A stretch of DNA of 29,197 nt. Origin: JBIKWM01 sp044356305. Lineage in GTDB: Bacteria; Bacteroidota; Bacteroidia; UBA10329. Shown here in pieces: positions 1-8,156 of the stretch (the first letter of the stretch is position 1; every line of letters begins with the position of its first letter). Location: positions 1-29,197 of the forward strand of contig JBIKWM010000038.1 of NCBI GenBank assembly GCA_044356305.1. Reading direction: 5' to 3'. Position numbers and translations under genes: made by a program. The notes below the pieces were generated by a model that saw nothing but the letters and a program-made list of their open reading frames with translations, did not search any database and was not told the origin of the DNA.

Positions 1-219
1 GGCCAGACAGACAATGCCGCTGGTGGGCCTGTCGATGCGGTGGGGCACGCCAATAAATGCCTCGCCCGGTTTCTGTTTCGACACGCGGATGTACTCCTTG
101 GCCAGTTGCTCCAGGCTCAGATCGGCACTGCGGTCGGCCTGCACCAGCATGCCGCTGGGCTTGTTGATCACCAGGAGGTGATTATCCTCATAAATGATGT
201 CGAGCCCGCTGCCTTCCAC
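1..219 (-). CDS. RluA-family RNA pseudouridine synthase (N-terminal part, runs off the left edge)
   Basis: The minus strand reads LDIIYEDNHLLVINKPSGML and ends at the window edge with GVPHRIDRPTSGIVCLA. The HRIDRPTSG stretch is the RluA-family active-site motif, and its Asp is the catalytic residue that isomerises uridine to pseudouridine in rRNA or tRNA. The VINKPSGMLVQ segment near the N-terminus is also typical, and no S4 domain precedes it. I place the start at a GTG (219) just before the conserved LDIIYEDN. The frame stays open upstream to a TTG near 270 that follows a GGAGG, so a longer N-terminus is possible. The gene is divergent from nth. The target uridine cannot be told from this fragment, which lacks the C-terminal half. 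Confidence 0.85.
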   Translation of the reverse strand, partial: MEGSGLDIIYEDNHLLVINKPSGMLVQADRSADLSLEQLAKEYIRVSKQKPGEAFIGVPHRIDRPTSGIVCLA

Positions 220-316
220 GCTGGGCGAAGGTAGGGTGCGGAAAAAGGGTCGGAGCAACCAACTCAACCATCCTCCATTGACCTTTGCACGCCAGAGATT
301 AAATAGGTCGATAGAG

Positions 317-973
317 ATGACGCAAAAAGAGCGCTACACGCAGGTGATAGCCTGGTTCCGCGAGCACCGGCCCGTGGCCGAGACCGAACTGGAGTATACC
401 GACCCGTACTCGCTGCTGGTGGCGGTCATCCTGTCAGCACAGTGCACCGACAGGCGGGTGAACATGGTGACCCCTGCCCTATTGGCCCGCTACCCTACCC
501 CTACCGAGCTTGCCAAGGCCACGCCCGAAGAGGTGTTCACTTACATACGCAGCATCAGCTATCCGAACAACAAGGCCAAGCACCTGGTGGGCATGGCCAG
601 GATGCTGAGCACAGAGTTCGGTAACCGTGTTCCGTCTGATGTGAATGAGCTGCAGAAACTGCCCGGTGTGGGGCGCAAAACGGCCAATGTCATAGCATCG
701 GTGGTGCACGGACTGCCCGCCATGGCGGTGGATACGCATGTGCACCGGGTGTCGGCACGGCTGGGCCTGACGAAAGATGCCAAGACCCCGCTGGCCACCG
801 AGCGGCAGTTGGTGGCCAACATACCGCAGGAGCACATAGCCATAGCCCACCATTGGCTCATACTGCACGGGCGCTACACGTGTGTGGCCCGCAGGCCCAA
901 ATGCGATGCGTGCGGACTGAGCCTTCTCTGTCCTGAATTCGCGAAGCAGAAAAAAAAGACGCCCGCTACCTGA
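317..973 (+). CDS. nth: Endonuclease III (DNA glycosylase / AP lyase)
   Basis: This 218-residue protein has the normal length and all the hallmarks of endonuclease III, which removes oxidised pyrimidines and nicks abasic sites in base-excision repair. The helix-hairpin-helix LPGVGRKTANV (115-125) carries catalytic Lys121, and AVDTHVHRVSARLGL carries catalytic Asp139. The C-terminal iron-sulfur loop is C189-x6-C196-x2-C199-x5-C205, the exact 4Fe-4S spacing of the family. The ATG at 317 is chosen because the protein then begins MTQKERYTQVIAWF, as in homologues; the open frame extends further upstream but that stretch is antisense to the RluA gene and its leader. The gene appears to stand alone, with 73 bp to the next start. 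Confidence 0.96.
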   Translation: MTQKERYTQVIAWFREHRPVAETELEYTDPYSLLVAVILSAQCTDRRVNMVTPALLARYPTPTELAKATPEEVFTYIRSISYPNNKAKHLVGMARMLSTEFGNRVPSDVNELQKLPGVGRKTANVIASVVHGLPAMAVDTHVHRVSARLGLTKDAKTPLATERQLVANIPQEHIAIAHHWLILHGRYTCVARRPKCDACGLSLLCPEFAKQKKKTPAT

Positions 974-1046
974 AAGCGATGGCGCTAACATCTTTTGGCG
1001 GAGAATAGGCCCTAGGCTGTCACGACATTTGCCGCCCCTTCCCATC

Positions 1047-1823
1047 ATGGCCCTGCTCCGCCCTTTGATCACATGCCTTTTGGCCCTGCCATGGGCCCTT
1101 GGTGCATCGGCACAGGAGCGGGCATTCATGGTAGGTCAGCTTCGGCAAGGCCGGTCGCGCGAGGTGGTAATGGCCGCCCACGTCATGAATTTTCACGACA
1201 GCGTGGCCACCATATCTGACCGCGATGGCCTTTTCAGGGTACCGGCCCACATAGGCGACACGCTCCTGATAAGCTGCATAGGCTACCACGACCGCGCCTA
1301 TGTGGTGGGTGCGGCCGACCTGCTGCCCGAGATACGTGAGGTGCGCCTGGAGCCGCGCAGCTATCAGTTGGGCGAGGTGAAAGTGCTGCCCTTTGGCACC
1401 TATCAGCAGTTTGCAGACCGGTTCAAGACCCTCGAAGTGACCGATAGCACCATTGACATTGTGGGTGTGAACAGGCCTCGCAGACCCGAGGTGTCGCTCA
1501 TGGACTCTGATGCATATTGGAAAAAAGCGGGCACCATTTTGCGCAGCCCGGTATCGTCACTGTACCAGAACCTGAGCCGCAAGGAGCAGGGCAGGCGCGA
1601 GTACATACGCCTGATGCAGGAGAGCGTACAGACCGATGCCAGACGGAGGAAATACAGCGATGAGCGCCTCTCGGACATCACCGGACTGAAGGACGAAGAG
1701 CTGAGGATGTTCCTAGACCACATCCGCTGGAATGAGGACAACTTTGCCCGCAACACCGACTATCAGGTGATCAGTTACCTGCTGAGCAAACTGGCCGAGT
1801 ACAAGCAGGCGAAAAAGCCCTGA
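1047..1823 (+). CDS. Secreted protein with an N-terminal carboxypeptidase-regulatory-like (CarboxypepD_reg) domain
   Basis: A 258-residue protein. Residues 1-23 form a signal peptide ending in GASAQE. Residues ~27-105 look like the beta-sandwich CarboxypepD_reg-like domain common in exported Bacteroidota proteins: GLFRVPAHIGDTLLISCIGY is the typical 'G.F.i.a..GD.L..s.iGY' pattern, followed by VRLEPRSYQLGEVKV. The remaining ~150 residues are charged and helical with no motif I recognise. The domain usually occurs at the N-terminus of TonB-dependent receptors, but this protein is far too short to be one and has no plug or barrel. The ATG at 1047 is preferred over an in-frame TTG at 1029 because it starts right before the hydrophobic core of the signal peptide. 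It lies 164 bp before clpC and is probably a separate unit. The function is unknown. Confidence 0.8.
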   Translation: MALLRPLITCLLALPWALGASAQERAFMVGQLRQGRSREVVMAAHVMNFHDSVATISDRDGLFRVPAHIGDTLLISCIGYHDRAYVVGAADLLPEIREVRLEPRSYQLGEVKVLPFGTYQQFADRFKTLEVTDSTIDIVGVNRPRRPEVSLMDSDAYWKKAGTILRSPVSSLYQNLSRKEQGRREYIRLMQESVQTDARRRKYSDERLSDITGLKDEELRMFLDHIRWNEDNFARNTDYQVISYLLSKLAEYKQAKKP

Positions 1824-1859
1824 GAAGCGCCCTTTTATTGACAGACAGGGGTTAATAAG

Positions 1860-1887
1860 AGGGCAGATTGGGGGTGACGGCCCTTTT
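1860..1887 (+). terminator. Possible weak terminator after the CarboxypepD_reg gene
   Basis: AGGGC (1860-1864) can pair with GCCCT (1880-1884), followed by TTTT. The stem is only five base pairs and the loop is long, so this is a weak candidate; it may instead be part of the clpC leader. Confidence 0.22.
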
Positions 1888-1987
1888 GCAGCAAGGTAAT
1901 TTCGACCTTCGCACCATGTAAGGGGCCACCATGCCCCGACATTTGCACCGAACAGATAACAACAGGCCTAGTCATTACCACCTCATG

Positions 1988-4579
1988 ATGGACGCCAGAT
2001 TTGACCCGCGGGTGAAGGATGTGATAACCTACAGCCGAGAGGAAGCCCTGCGACTTGGGCACGAGTACATAGGCACCGAACACCTGATACTGGGCATGAT
2101 CCGCGAAGGCGAAGGCACGGCCCTGCGTGTGCTGTCGCACCTTGGGGCCGACCCTCTGGAGGTGCGCAAGGAGCTCGAGAACGTGTCGAAGGGAGGGGCC
2201 ACCTTCCGCAAGACCAACCTGGGCAACCTGCCGCTGGTGAAGCAGGCGGAAAAGGCATTGAAGGTGACCTACCTCGAAGCCAAGGTGTTCCGTAGCCAGA
2301 GCATAGGCACCGAACATCTGCTGCTCGCGATCCTTAAAGACGAGGACAATGTGGCCACGCGGTCACTCAAGAAATTCCATATCGATTACCGCACTGTGAG
2401 AGAAGAACTGGAAATGATGCACGCTGCCAGCCGCAAACAGGATGGCCAGGCGGAAGTGAAAAGTCCGGAACTGCGGCCCACCAACCCAACGCCCCAGGCC
2501 CGGCAGACATCGGAAGACGATGATGAGGGAGGTAGCTCGTTCGGTGGTGCCCCCATACGCAAAGGGGCTGACCCGAAGAGCAAGACCCCGGTGCTCGACA
2601 ATTTTGGCCGCGACCTGACCAAGATGGCCGAAGAGGGCAAACTCGACCCTGTAGTAGGCCGCGAAAAAGAGATTGAGCGCGTGTCGCAGATCCTGTCGCG
2701 CAGAAAAAAGAACAACCCGATCCTGATTGGTGAACCCGGTGTGGGCAAGTCGGCCATTGCCGAGGGCCTGGCGCTGCGCATCATCAAAAGGCAGGTGAGC
2801 CGCGTGCTATTCAACAAACGCGTTGTGACGCTCGATCTGGCCTCGCTGGTGGCTGGCACCAAGTACCGCGGCCAGTTTGAGGAGCGCATGAAGGCGGTGA
2901 TGAACGAATTGGAGAAATCGCCCGATGTAATCCTTTTCATTGATGAGATACACACCATTATAGGTGCAGGCGGGGCCAGCGGAAGCATGGATGCCAGCAA
3001 CATGTTCAAACCAGCGTTGGCCCGGGGCGAGATTCAGTGCATCGGAGCCACCACGCTCGATGAGTTCCGCCAGTACATTGAGAAGGACGGAGCTTTAGAG
3101 CGCAGGTTCCAAAAGGTGATGGTGGACCCCACCACCACCGATGAGACCATCGAAATCCTCAACAACATCAAATCGAAATACGAGGAGCACCACAACGTAT
3201 CGTACACCGATGAGGCCATTGTGGCCTGTGTGATGCTGACCAACCGCTACATGCCCGACCGCTTTCTGCCCGACAAGGCCATTGATGCGCTTGACGAGGT
3301 GGGCAGCCGTGTGCACATCACCAACATCCATGTTCCGCCCCGCGTACTTGAGCTCGAGAAAGCGGTGGATGACGTGAAAGAGGAGAAGAACCGCGTGGTG
3401 CGCAACCAGAAGTATGAGGAGGCCGCCAACCTGCGCGACAAGGAACGGAAGCTGCAGGAAGAACTGGAGCGCGAGAAGAAGAAGTGGGAAGAAGATACCA
3501 AGAGCAACCGCGAGGTTGTGACTGAGGAGCACGTGGCCGAAGTGGTGAGCATGATGACCGGGATTCCGGTGCAGCGTGTGGCACAGAATGAGGCCGAGCG
3601 ACTCAAGACCATGTACGACAACCTGAAGGGCAAGGTGATAGGTCAGGACGACCCGATACGTAAGGTGGTGAAAGCCATTCAGCGCAACCGTGCCGGCCTG
3701 AAAGACCCGAATAAGCCCATCGGTTCGTTCATATTCCTCGGGCCCACCGGTGTGGGTAAGACCGAACTGGCCAAAGCCATAAGCCGCTACCTTTTTGATA
3801 GCGATGAGGCCCTGATCCGCATTGATATGAGCGAGTACATGGAGAAATTCTCCATCTCGCGCCTCATAGGTGCGCCTCCGGGATATGTGGGCTATGAAGA
3901 AGGAGGGCAGCTTACCGAAAAAGTTCGGAGAAAGCCTTACAGCGTTGTGCTGCTCGATGAGATTGAAAAGGCACACCCCGATGTGTTCAACCTGCTTCTG
4001 CAGGCCCTTGACGATGGACAGATGACCGATAGCTTGGGTCGGAAGATTGATTTTAAGAACACCATCATCATCATGACCTCGAACATCGGGTCGAGGCAGC
4101 TGAAAGACTTCGGACAGGGAGTGGGCTTTGCCACTGCAGCCAAGCAGAACGCCAGCGAAGAGCACTCGAAAGGTGTGATTGAGAAGGCATTGAAGCGTGC
4201 CTTCGCCCCTGAGTTCCTGAATAGGATCGATGATGTCATAATGTTCGGCTCGTTGGTCAAGGAGGATATCAATCAGATCATCAGGCTCGAACTGAAGAGT
4301 GTGTTCAACCGCATAGCCGAACTCGGTTACGCTGTGGACATGAAAGATGCGGCCACCGATTTCATAGCTGACAAAGGCTTTGATGCAGACTTTGGGGCAC
4401 GTCCGTTGAAACGCGCCATTCAGAAATACCTTGAGGATGCGCTGGCCGAGAAGATAATCGGTGTAACAGCCTCAGAAGGCGACACGATCGTGGTCGACCA
4501 TCCTACGGGAGCTGAAGAACTGACCATCGAGATCGTTAAGGCCAAAGGCTCGAAGAGTATCGAGAAATCGGATAAGTGA
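1988..4579 (+). CDS. clpC: ATP-dependent Clp protease ATP-binding subunit ClpC
   Basis: This 863-residue two-domain AAA+ unfoldase unfolds protein substrates and threads them into the ClpP peptidase. Two Clp_N repeats (~1-145) include SREEALRLGHEYIGTEHLIL. The first ATPase domain has Walker A GEPGVGKS (~248-255) and Walker B VILFIDE (~314-320). A UVR-type coiled segment follows (YEEAANLRDKERKLQEELE, ~473-491), which marks ClpC rather than ClpB or ClpA. The second ATPase domain has Walker A GPTGVGKT (~585-592) and Walker B VVLLDEIEKAHPD, and the protein ends in a ClpB_D2-small region (FGARPLKRAIQKYLEDALAE). The acidic linker at 175-185 is unconserved. I start at MDARFDPRVKD because homologues begin MEAKFSPRVKD; an adjacent ATG at 1985 is equally possible and the frame stays open to 1931. 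A strong terminator follows. Confidence 0.97.
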   Translation: MDARFDPRVKDVITYSREEALRLGHEYIGTEHLILGMIREGEGTALRVLSHLGADPLEVRKELENVSKGGATFRKTNLGNLPLVKQAEKALKVTYLEAKVFRSQSIGTEHLLLAILKDEDNVATRSLKKFHIDYRTVREELEMMHAASRKQDGQAEVKSPELRPTNPTPQARQTSEDDDEGGSSFGGAPIRKGADPKSKTPVLDNFGRDLTKMAEEGKLDPVVGREKEIERVSQILSRRKKNNPILIGEPGVGKSAIAEGLALRIIKRQVSRVLFNKRVVTLDLASLVAGTKYRGQFEERMKAVMNELEKSPDVILFIDEIHTIIGAGGASGSMDASNMFKPALARGEIQCIGATTLDEFRQYIEKDGALERRFQKVMVDPTTTDETIEILNNIKSKYEEHHNVSYTDEAIVACVMLTNRYMPDRFLPDKAIDALDEVGSRVHITNIHVPPRVLELEKAVDDVKEEKNRVVRNQKYEEAANLRDKERKLQEELEREKKKWEEDTKSNREVVTEEHVAEVVSMMTGIPVQRVAQNEAERLKTMYDNLKGKVIGQDDPIRKVVKAIQRNRAGLKDPNKPIGSFIFLGPTGVGKTELAKAISRYLFDSDEALIRIDMSEYMEKFSISRLIGAPPGYVGYEEGGQLTEKVRRKPYSVVLLDEIEKAHPDVFNLLLQALDDGQMTDSLGRKIDFKNTIIIMTSNIGSRQLKDFGQGVGFATAAKQNASEEHSKGVIEKALKRAFAPEFLNRIDDVIMFGSLVKEDINQIIRLELKSVFNRIAELGYAVDMKDAATDFIADKGFDADFGARPLKRAIQKYLEDALAEKIIGVTASEGDTIVVDHPTGAEELTIEIVKAKGSKSIEKSDK

Positions 4580-4597
4580 TTAAATCGCTCGAAATTG

Positions 4598-4634
4598 AAA
4601 CCGCCTGGCAGCATTGTCGGGCGGTTTTTTTTTT
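4598..4634 (+). terminator. Intrinsic terminator of clpC
   Basis: AAACCGCC (4598-4605) pairs with GGCGGTTT (4620-4627), with extra pairing inside the stem, followed by a run of ten T. It starts 19 bp after the clpC stop codon. Confidence 0.9.
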
Positions 4635-4639
4635 ATCGC

Positions 4640-4677
4640 AAAAAAAACGGGGCCACTCACCATGAAGAGCGGCCCCG
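4640..4677 (-). terminator. Intrinsic terminator of the YHYH gene
   Basis: CGGGGCC (4648-4654) pairs with GGCCCCG (4671-4677), and CTC/GAG extend the stem inward. Read on the minus strand the hairpin is followed by eight U. It sits tail to tail with the clpC terminator, isolating the two convergent genes. Confidence 0.88.
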
Positions 4678-4710
4678 GACCTGGCGGAACGATTTGACCC
4701 CCGTCCGCGG

Positions 4711-5940
4711 TCAGTTTCTCAGTAGCCTGATGTTCGAATCTGTCGTTTCACCTTTAACTGAAAGGGTGTAAACTCCGATAGGTAAAATACTCAAATCCAA
4801 CATTCTGCGGTCGCCTGCCATGCCAGACACACCATCGGCCCAGACAATTCGCCCGGTGCAATCAGTGACCTGAAGCTTGAACGAGCCTGCACTGGGCAGA
4901 ATCAGATCAAGTGGACCAACAGTCGGGTTCGGGTAGGCCATTATGCCCATCTCCGAACCAGTTTCTGACAGGCCTACTGCGGTGCTATAGGTCTGAGCGG
5001 TGCCTGGTACGGTGTTGTGGGCACTCTGCGGACCGGTGTTGCCCGCCTGCACTGTACCATGGTACTTCGGCCCCACCGTGTAAGGATATACTGGTGTGCC
5101 ATTGGCATCGATGGTGACGAAGTAGGCGTACGTGCCGTTCGGATACTCAGGGGTGATGCAGAACCGGCCGTTGTGCACATCAAGATCGCCATTGCCCGTA
5201 AACTCATAGTCCTCCAGGTATTTACCCAACGGATACTGGGCATTGATGGCCGGACCGTATTGGCTGGCCTGCAGTACGGTGCCATCGGGCAGGGTGGTGC
5301 GCTGCGTGATGCTGCGAAGGGCATAACCTGAGCGCATGCGGCTCACAGCACCGGGTGTCATGGCATCGGTGTAGCCATAGGCACCATAGATAGGGAACCC
5401 ATCAAATGCAAATCCGATGACCGGGCTATGCATCTGTGTGTTCTGGTCGTCATAGAGGCAGGTGGGGTTCACGTGGTGGTGGTACTCGCCATTGGGCGCA
5501 GGGTGGCCCAGGCAGGCATCGAACGAGGCTCCCTCGTTAGGCAGCGCATCCTGATTCCAGATGCCCCCGTTGTTGTAGCTGAACGCATCGCGGGCATTGA
5601 AGATGCTGACCCCATTGGTCCATACCCCCACGTGGCCCAGCGGTGTACTTACCAGTGTGCCACTGTTGGCCTGCGGGTTGCGGGTTATCTTGAAACAAAA
5701 GTTCTGATTGGCCGGGGTGTTCGGATTGCCGGCCCACGGCCCGATGTCGTAGCCCGGTATGCATGTGCAGGTCACATACACATCGGTGGCGGTGTACTGC
5801 ACAAGTTGGACGTTGGTCTCGATGTTATTGTACCCCGTCTGGCCCGTGGTGTTCTGGATCCACGATTCCAATTCAGCCTCGGGCTGGGCCCAGACCGCCA
5901 AGGGTGCTACAAGGAGCAGGATGTGCAGGGTGTTTCTCAT
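4711..5940 (-). CDS. Secreted YHYH domain protein with a C-terminal type IX secretion sorting domain
   Basis: A 409-residue exported protein. Residues 1-18 are a signal peptide (MRNTLHILLLVAPLAVWAQ). The middle (~50-300) matches the YHYH domain, a family of unknown function named for a His/Tyr motif: PNGEYHHHVNPTCLY (149-163), SPVIGFAFDGFPIYGAYGY (172-190) and a late PKYHGTV (291-297). The naming motif here reads YHHH. The last ~75 residues (MAYPNPTVGPLDL, then GRIVWADGV and IGVYTLSVKG, ending in IRLLRN) form a T9SS type A sorting domain, which directs export through the PorSS system and cleavage at the cell surface. The start at 5940 is chosen because it begins the signal peptide; the open frame continues upstream to 6153. 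The gene is monocistronic with its own terminator. Confidence 0.85.
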   Translation of the reverse strand: MRNTLHILLLVAPLAVWAQPEAELESWIQNTTGQTGYNNIETNVQLVQYTATDVYVTCTCIPGYDIGPWAGNPNTPANQNFCFKITRNPQANSGTLVSTPLGHVGVWTNGVSIFNARDAFSYNNGGIWNQDALPNEGASFDACLGHPAPNGEYHHHVNPTCLYDDQNTQMHSPVIGFAFDGFPIYGAYGYTDAMTPGAVSRMRSGYALRSITQRTTLPDGTVLQASQYGPAINAQYPLGKYLEDYEFTGNGDLDVHNGRFCITPEYPNGTYAYFVTIDANGTPVYPYTVGPKYHGTVQAGNTGPQSAHNTVPGTAQTYSTAVGLSETGSEMGIMAYPNPTVGPLDLILPSAGSFKLQVTDCTGRIVWADGVSGMAGDRRMLDLSILPIGVYTLSVKGETTDSNIRLLRN

Positions 5941-6086
5941 CGATAGTTGGATTGTCTGATCAGTGAATCGAATGGCCTCAAAGGAACCGGGCCACCGTAC
6001 GGAGTGCCTCATGGCATTGTGACAATTGTTAATGAAATGATGCAGGCCCAACAACCTGCGGCACCGCCACTGTGCAGGCCATTCAC

Positions 6087-6094
6087 CACTTTTG
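6087..6094 (+). promoter_or_regulatory. Possible -7 box for the alcohol dehydrogenase gene
   Basis: CACTTTTG differs at one base from the Bacteroidota -7 consensus TANNTTTG and lies 27 bp before the ATG. The 181-bp divergent gap 5941-6121 must hold promoters for both flanking genes; I see no clear -33 element and nothing else recognisable in it. Confidence 0.25.
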
Positions 6095-6121
6095 CGCCAC
6101 ATCAATAAAGAACCCAGAGCC

Positions 6122-7258
6122 ATGGTGGCCCAATTCAATTTCCCTACGATCATCCGGTTCGGTGCCGGAGCCAGTGCCGAACTGCCCGAGCATCTTCTGA
6201 GTCAGGGTCTGAGCAGGCCGTTGGTAGTGACCGACCCGATAGTGGCCAAGCTCGATTTCTTCTCGCGCATTGTCGACAGCCTCACCAAGGCCGGACTGAA
6301 TCCGCAGGTGCACAGCGAGATGCACAAGAACCCTGTTAAATCTGACGTTCTCAAGGGTCGCGACCTTTTCAGAGGGGAGAACTGCGACAGTATTGTGGGA
6401 ATAGGAGGCGGTGTGGCGCTCGATGTGGCCCGCGCCATCGCCCTGAGCATTCACCACCACCGCGATCTTTTCGACTACGATGACCTGATAGGTGGCGATC
6501 AGTATGTGACCGAGGAGGTGCCCTATTTTGTCACTCTGCCCACCACCAGCGGCACCGGCAGCGAAGTGGGCCGCAGTGCCATCATAGCTGAAGATGAGAC
6601 CCATCGCAAGCGAATCCTGTTCAGCCCGAAACTGTTGGCCAAGCGCGTATTTGCTGACCCTGAACTGACCTACGCACTTCCACCCTTTGTGACAGCCGCC
6701 ACTGGAATGGATGCGCTGACACACAACATGGAGGCATTTCTAGCCAAGAATTATCACCCCATGTGCGATGGCATTGCACTGGAAGGGATGCGCCTTGTGC
6801 TCGGCTCCATTGAAAGGGCCACCAACCGGCCCGACCCGCAGAGCCGTGCCGACATGATGTTGGGCAGCCTGATGGGTGCCATAGCATTCCAGAAAGGACT
6901 GGGTGTGGTGCATTCACTGGCCCATCCGCTCAGCCAGTTGCTCGACACGCACCACGGTCTGGCCAATGCTGTGAACCTACCCTTTGGCATGCGATTCAAC
7001 TTTGCTGGCAACGAGGGCCGTTTCGCTCGCATGGCCGCGCAGTTTTCTGAACCGGTTCGCCCCGAGGCCATTCCCGATGAGCTGCTCGCTCTGAACATCC
7101 GCCTTGGACTGCCCACAAGTCTTTCGGCCATCGGAGTACGGACAGAGCACCTCGAACAGCTGGCCGATCTGGCATTTGCCGATTTCTGCCACCCCAACAA
7201 CCCGAAACCCGTCACCAGAGCCGATTTCCTCGCTCTTTATAGGGAGGCGATGCATTGA
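6122..7258 (+). CDS. Iron-containing alcohol dehydrogenase (group III)
   Basis: This 378-residue protein has the standard length and layout of the Fe-ADH family, NAD(P)-dependent enzymes that interconvert alcohols and aldehydes. The nucleotide-binding loop is VGIGGGVALDVARAIAL (92-108), where most relatives have GGGSxxDxAK. The signature PTTSGTGSEV (140-149) is intact. The iron ligands line up with those of FucO as Asp197 and His201 (GMDALTHNMEAF), His264 (VVHSLAHPL) and His278 (DTHHG). The ATG at 6122 gives an N-terminus (MVAQFNFPTIIRFG) matching the family; an in-frame upstream start at 6092 lacks support. The substrate cannot be read from the sequence. The gene stands alone, followed by a perfect-stem terminator. 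Confidence 0.92.
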   Translation: MVAQFNFPTIIRFGAGASAELPEHLLSQGLSRPLVVTDPIVAKLDFFSRIVDSLTKAGLNPQVHSEMHKNPVKSDVLKGRDLFRGENCDSIVGIGGGVALDVARAIALSIHHHRDLFDYDDLIGGDQYVTEEVPYFVTLPTTSGTGSEVGRSAIIAEDETHRKRILFSPKLLAKRVFADPELTYALPPFVTAATGMDALTHNMEAFLAKNYHPMCDGIALEGMRLVLGSIERATNRPDPQSRADMMLGSLMGAIAFQKGLGVVHSLAHPLSQLLDTHHGLANAVNLPFGMRFNFAGNEGRFARMAAQFSEPVRPEAIPDELLALNIRLGLPTSLSAIGVRTEHLEQLADLAFADFCHPNNPKPVTRADFLALYREAMH

Positions 7259-7282
7259 TGTTTGACATGCACCCATCAACCC

Positions 7283-7314
7283 ATGCACAGTGAATCCCAC
7301 TGTGCATTTTTTTT
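7283..7314 (+). terminator. Intrinsic terminator of the alcohol dehydrogenase gene
   Basis: ATGCACAGTG (7283-7292) and CACTGTGCAT (7298-7307) form a perfect 10-bp stem with a five-base loop, followed directly by a run of eight T. Confidence 0.95.
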
Positions 7315-7392
7315 GTCCATGAAAAAACAACCTTTTATTACAATCAGCGTTAAGGATGTATCAGGCGACATAAATAGATCCACGATCTGGTC

Positions 7393-8100
7393 ATGGCAGA
7401 CAAGAATCGTAATTTCTATGTTAAATCAATTATCGTCTTGGCGATGCTTTGTGCTCAGGCATCAGCTGCTCAGACCTCGGGGCAATTGAAACCTGATTCG
7501 CTTGAGATAAAATCACATCTGGTTCAATACTCCGGTTCTGATGCAAAAACGGTCATCCTATTCAATGATGAGATAAGTCCTGATGTGCTGATCACCCTTA
7601 CAGAAAGCAGCGATCTCGGATGTGGCACAAGTCGGATAGTACTGCCTAACTCCGAAGATTCGAAGACCGAACTGATACTTGCCAAAGATCTGGCCAGTGG
7701 TGATTGGCATGCCCTGATGCTTGCATTGAGGCATCACATCGCAGCCCTTCGACCTGAGCGGATATATCTCAGCATCGGGGCATTGACAGAAGCAACAGAA
7801 TACCCGAATGAACTGCAGGCATGCGGGTCACCATCACCACTGCATGGCAGGTTGTGGGTGGTCATGCAAACGGTCGGCCCAGATAACCAAGGCTCGGCCA
7901 TGGCATTTGTTGTCAAGAATCGTAATGGAGTGGGCCACAGCCGCATCAGACAACATCAGATCATCTATCTTGAAGATCTGACCGGAATGAACCTCCTATC
8001 CGACCGCACGGCCGAGACGCAGGAATACATGCGGGCCAAGATGGTACCACTGAAGCGAGCGAAGGGTGGTGCCTTATTTGCCGCGGGTGCTGACAGGTAG
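7393..8100 (+). CDS. Unrecognised secreted protein
   Basis: I do not recognise this 235-residue protein. Residues ~10-26 (VKSIIVLAMLCAQASA) form a signal peptide with a probable cut at ASA/AQ, so the mature protein is exported. The rest is a mixed alpha/beta sequence with only two cysteines in the mature part and a basic C-terminus (KMVPLKRAKGG). No repeat, lipobox or T9SS sorting domain is visible. Codon use looks less GC-biased than in the flanking genes, especially over the first 100 codons, so it may be a more recent arrival. It sits alone between the Fe-ADH terminator and lhgO. The ATG at 7393 is the only one that keeps the signal peptide. Confidence 0.65.
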   Translation: MADKNRNFYVKSIIVLAMLCAQASAAQTSGQLKPDSLEIKSHLVQYSGSDAKTVILFNDEISPDVLITLTESSDLGCGTSRIVLPNSEDSKTELILAKDLASGDWHALMLALRHHIAALRPERIYLSIGALTEATEYPNELQACGSPSPLHGRLWVVMQTVGPDNQGSAMAFVVKNRNGVGHSRIRQHQIIYLEDLTGMNLLSDRTAETQEYMRAKMVPLKRAKGGALFAAGADR

Positions 8101-8143
8101 AGACGTATTTCGAAGTGGGGGCACATGCTTTCGGGGCCACCTC

Positions 8144-8151
8144 TACCTTCG
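8144..8151 (+). promoter_or_regulatory. Possible -7 box directly before lhgO
   Basis: TACCTTCG resembles TANNTTTG (one mismatch) and ends five bases before the ATG at 8157. If real, transcription would start at or next to the start codon. No -33 element is obvious. Confidence 0.35.
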
Positions 8152-8156
8152 CGGCC

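Noticed and set aside
3095..4165. Minus-strand open frame of 356 codons inside clpC
   Set aside because: Antisense shadow of a strongly conserved gene, with no recognisable domain.
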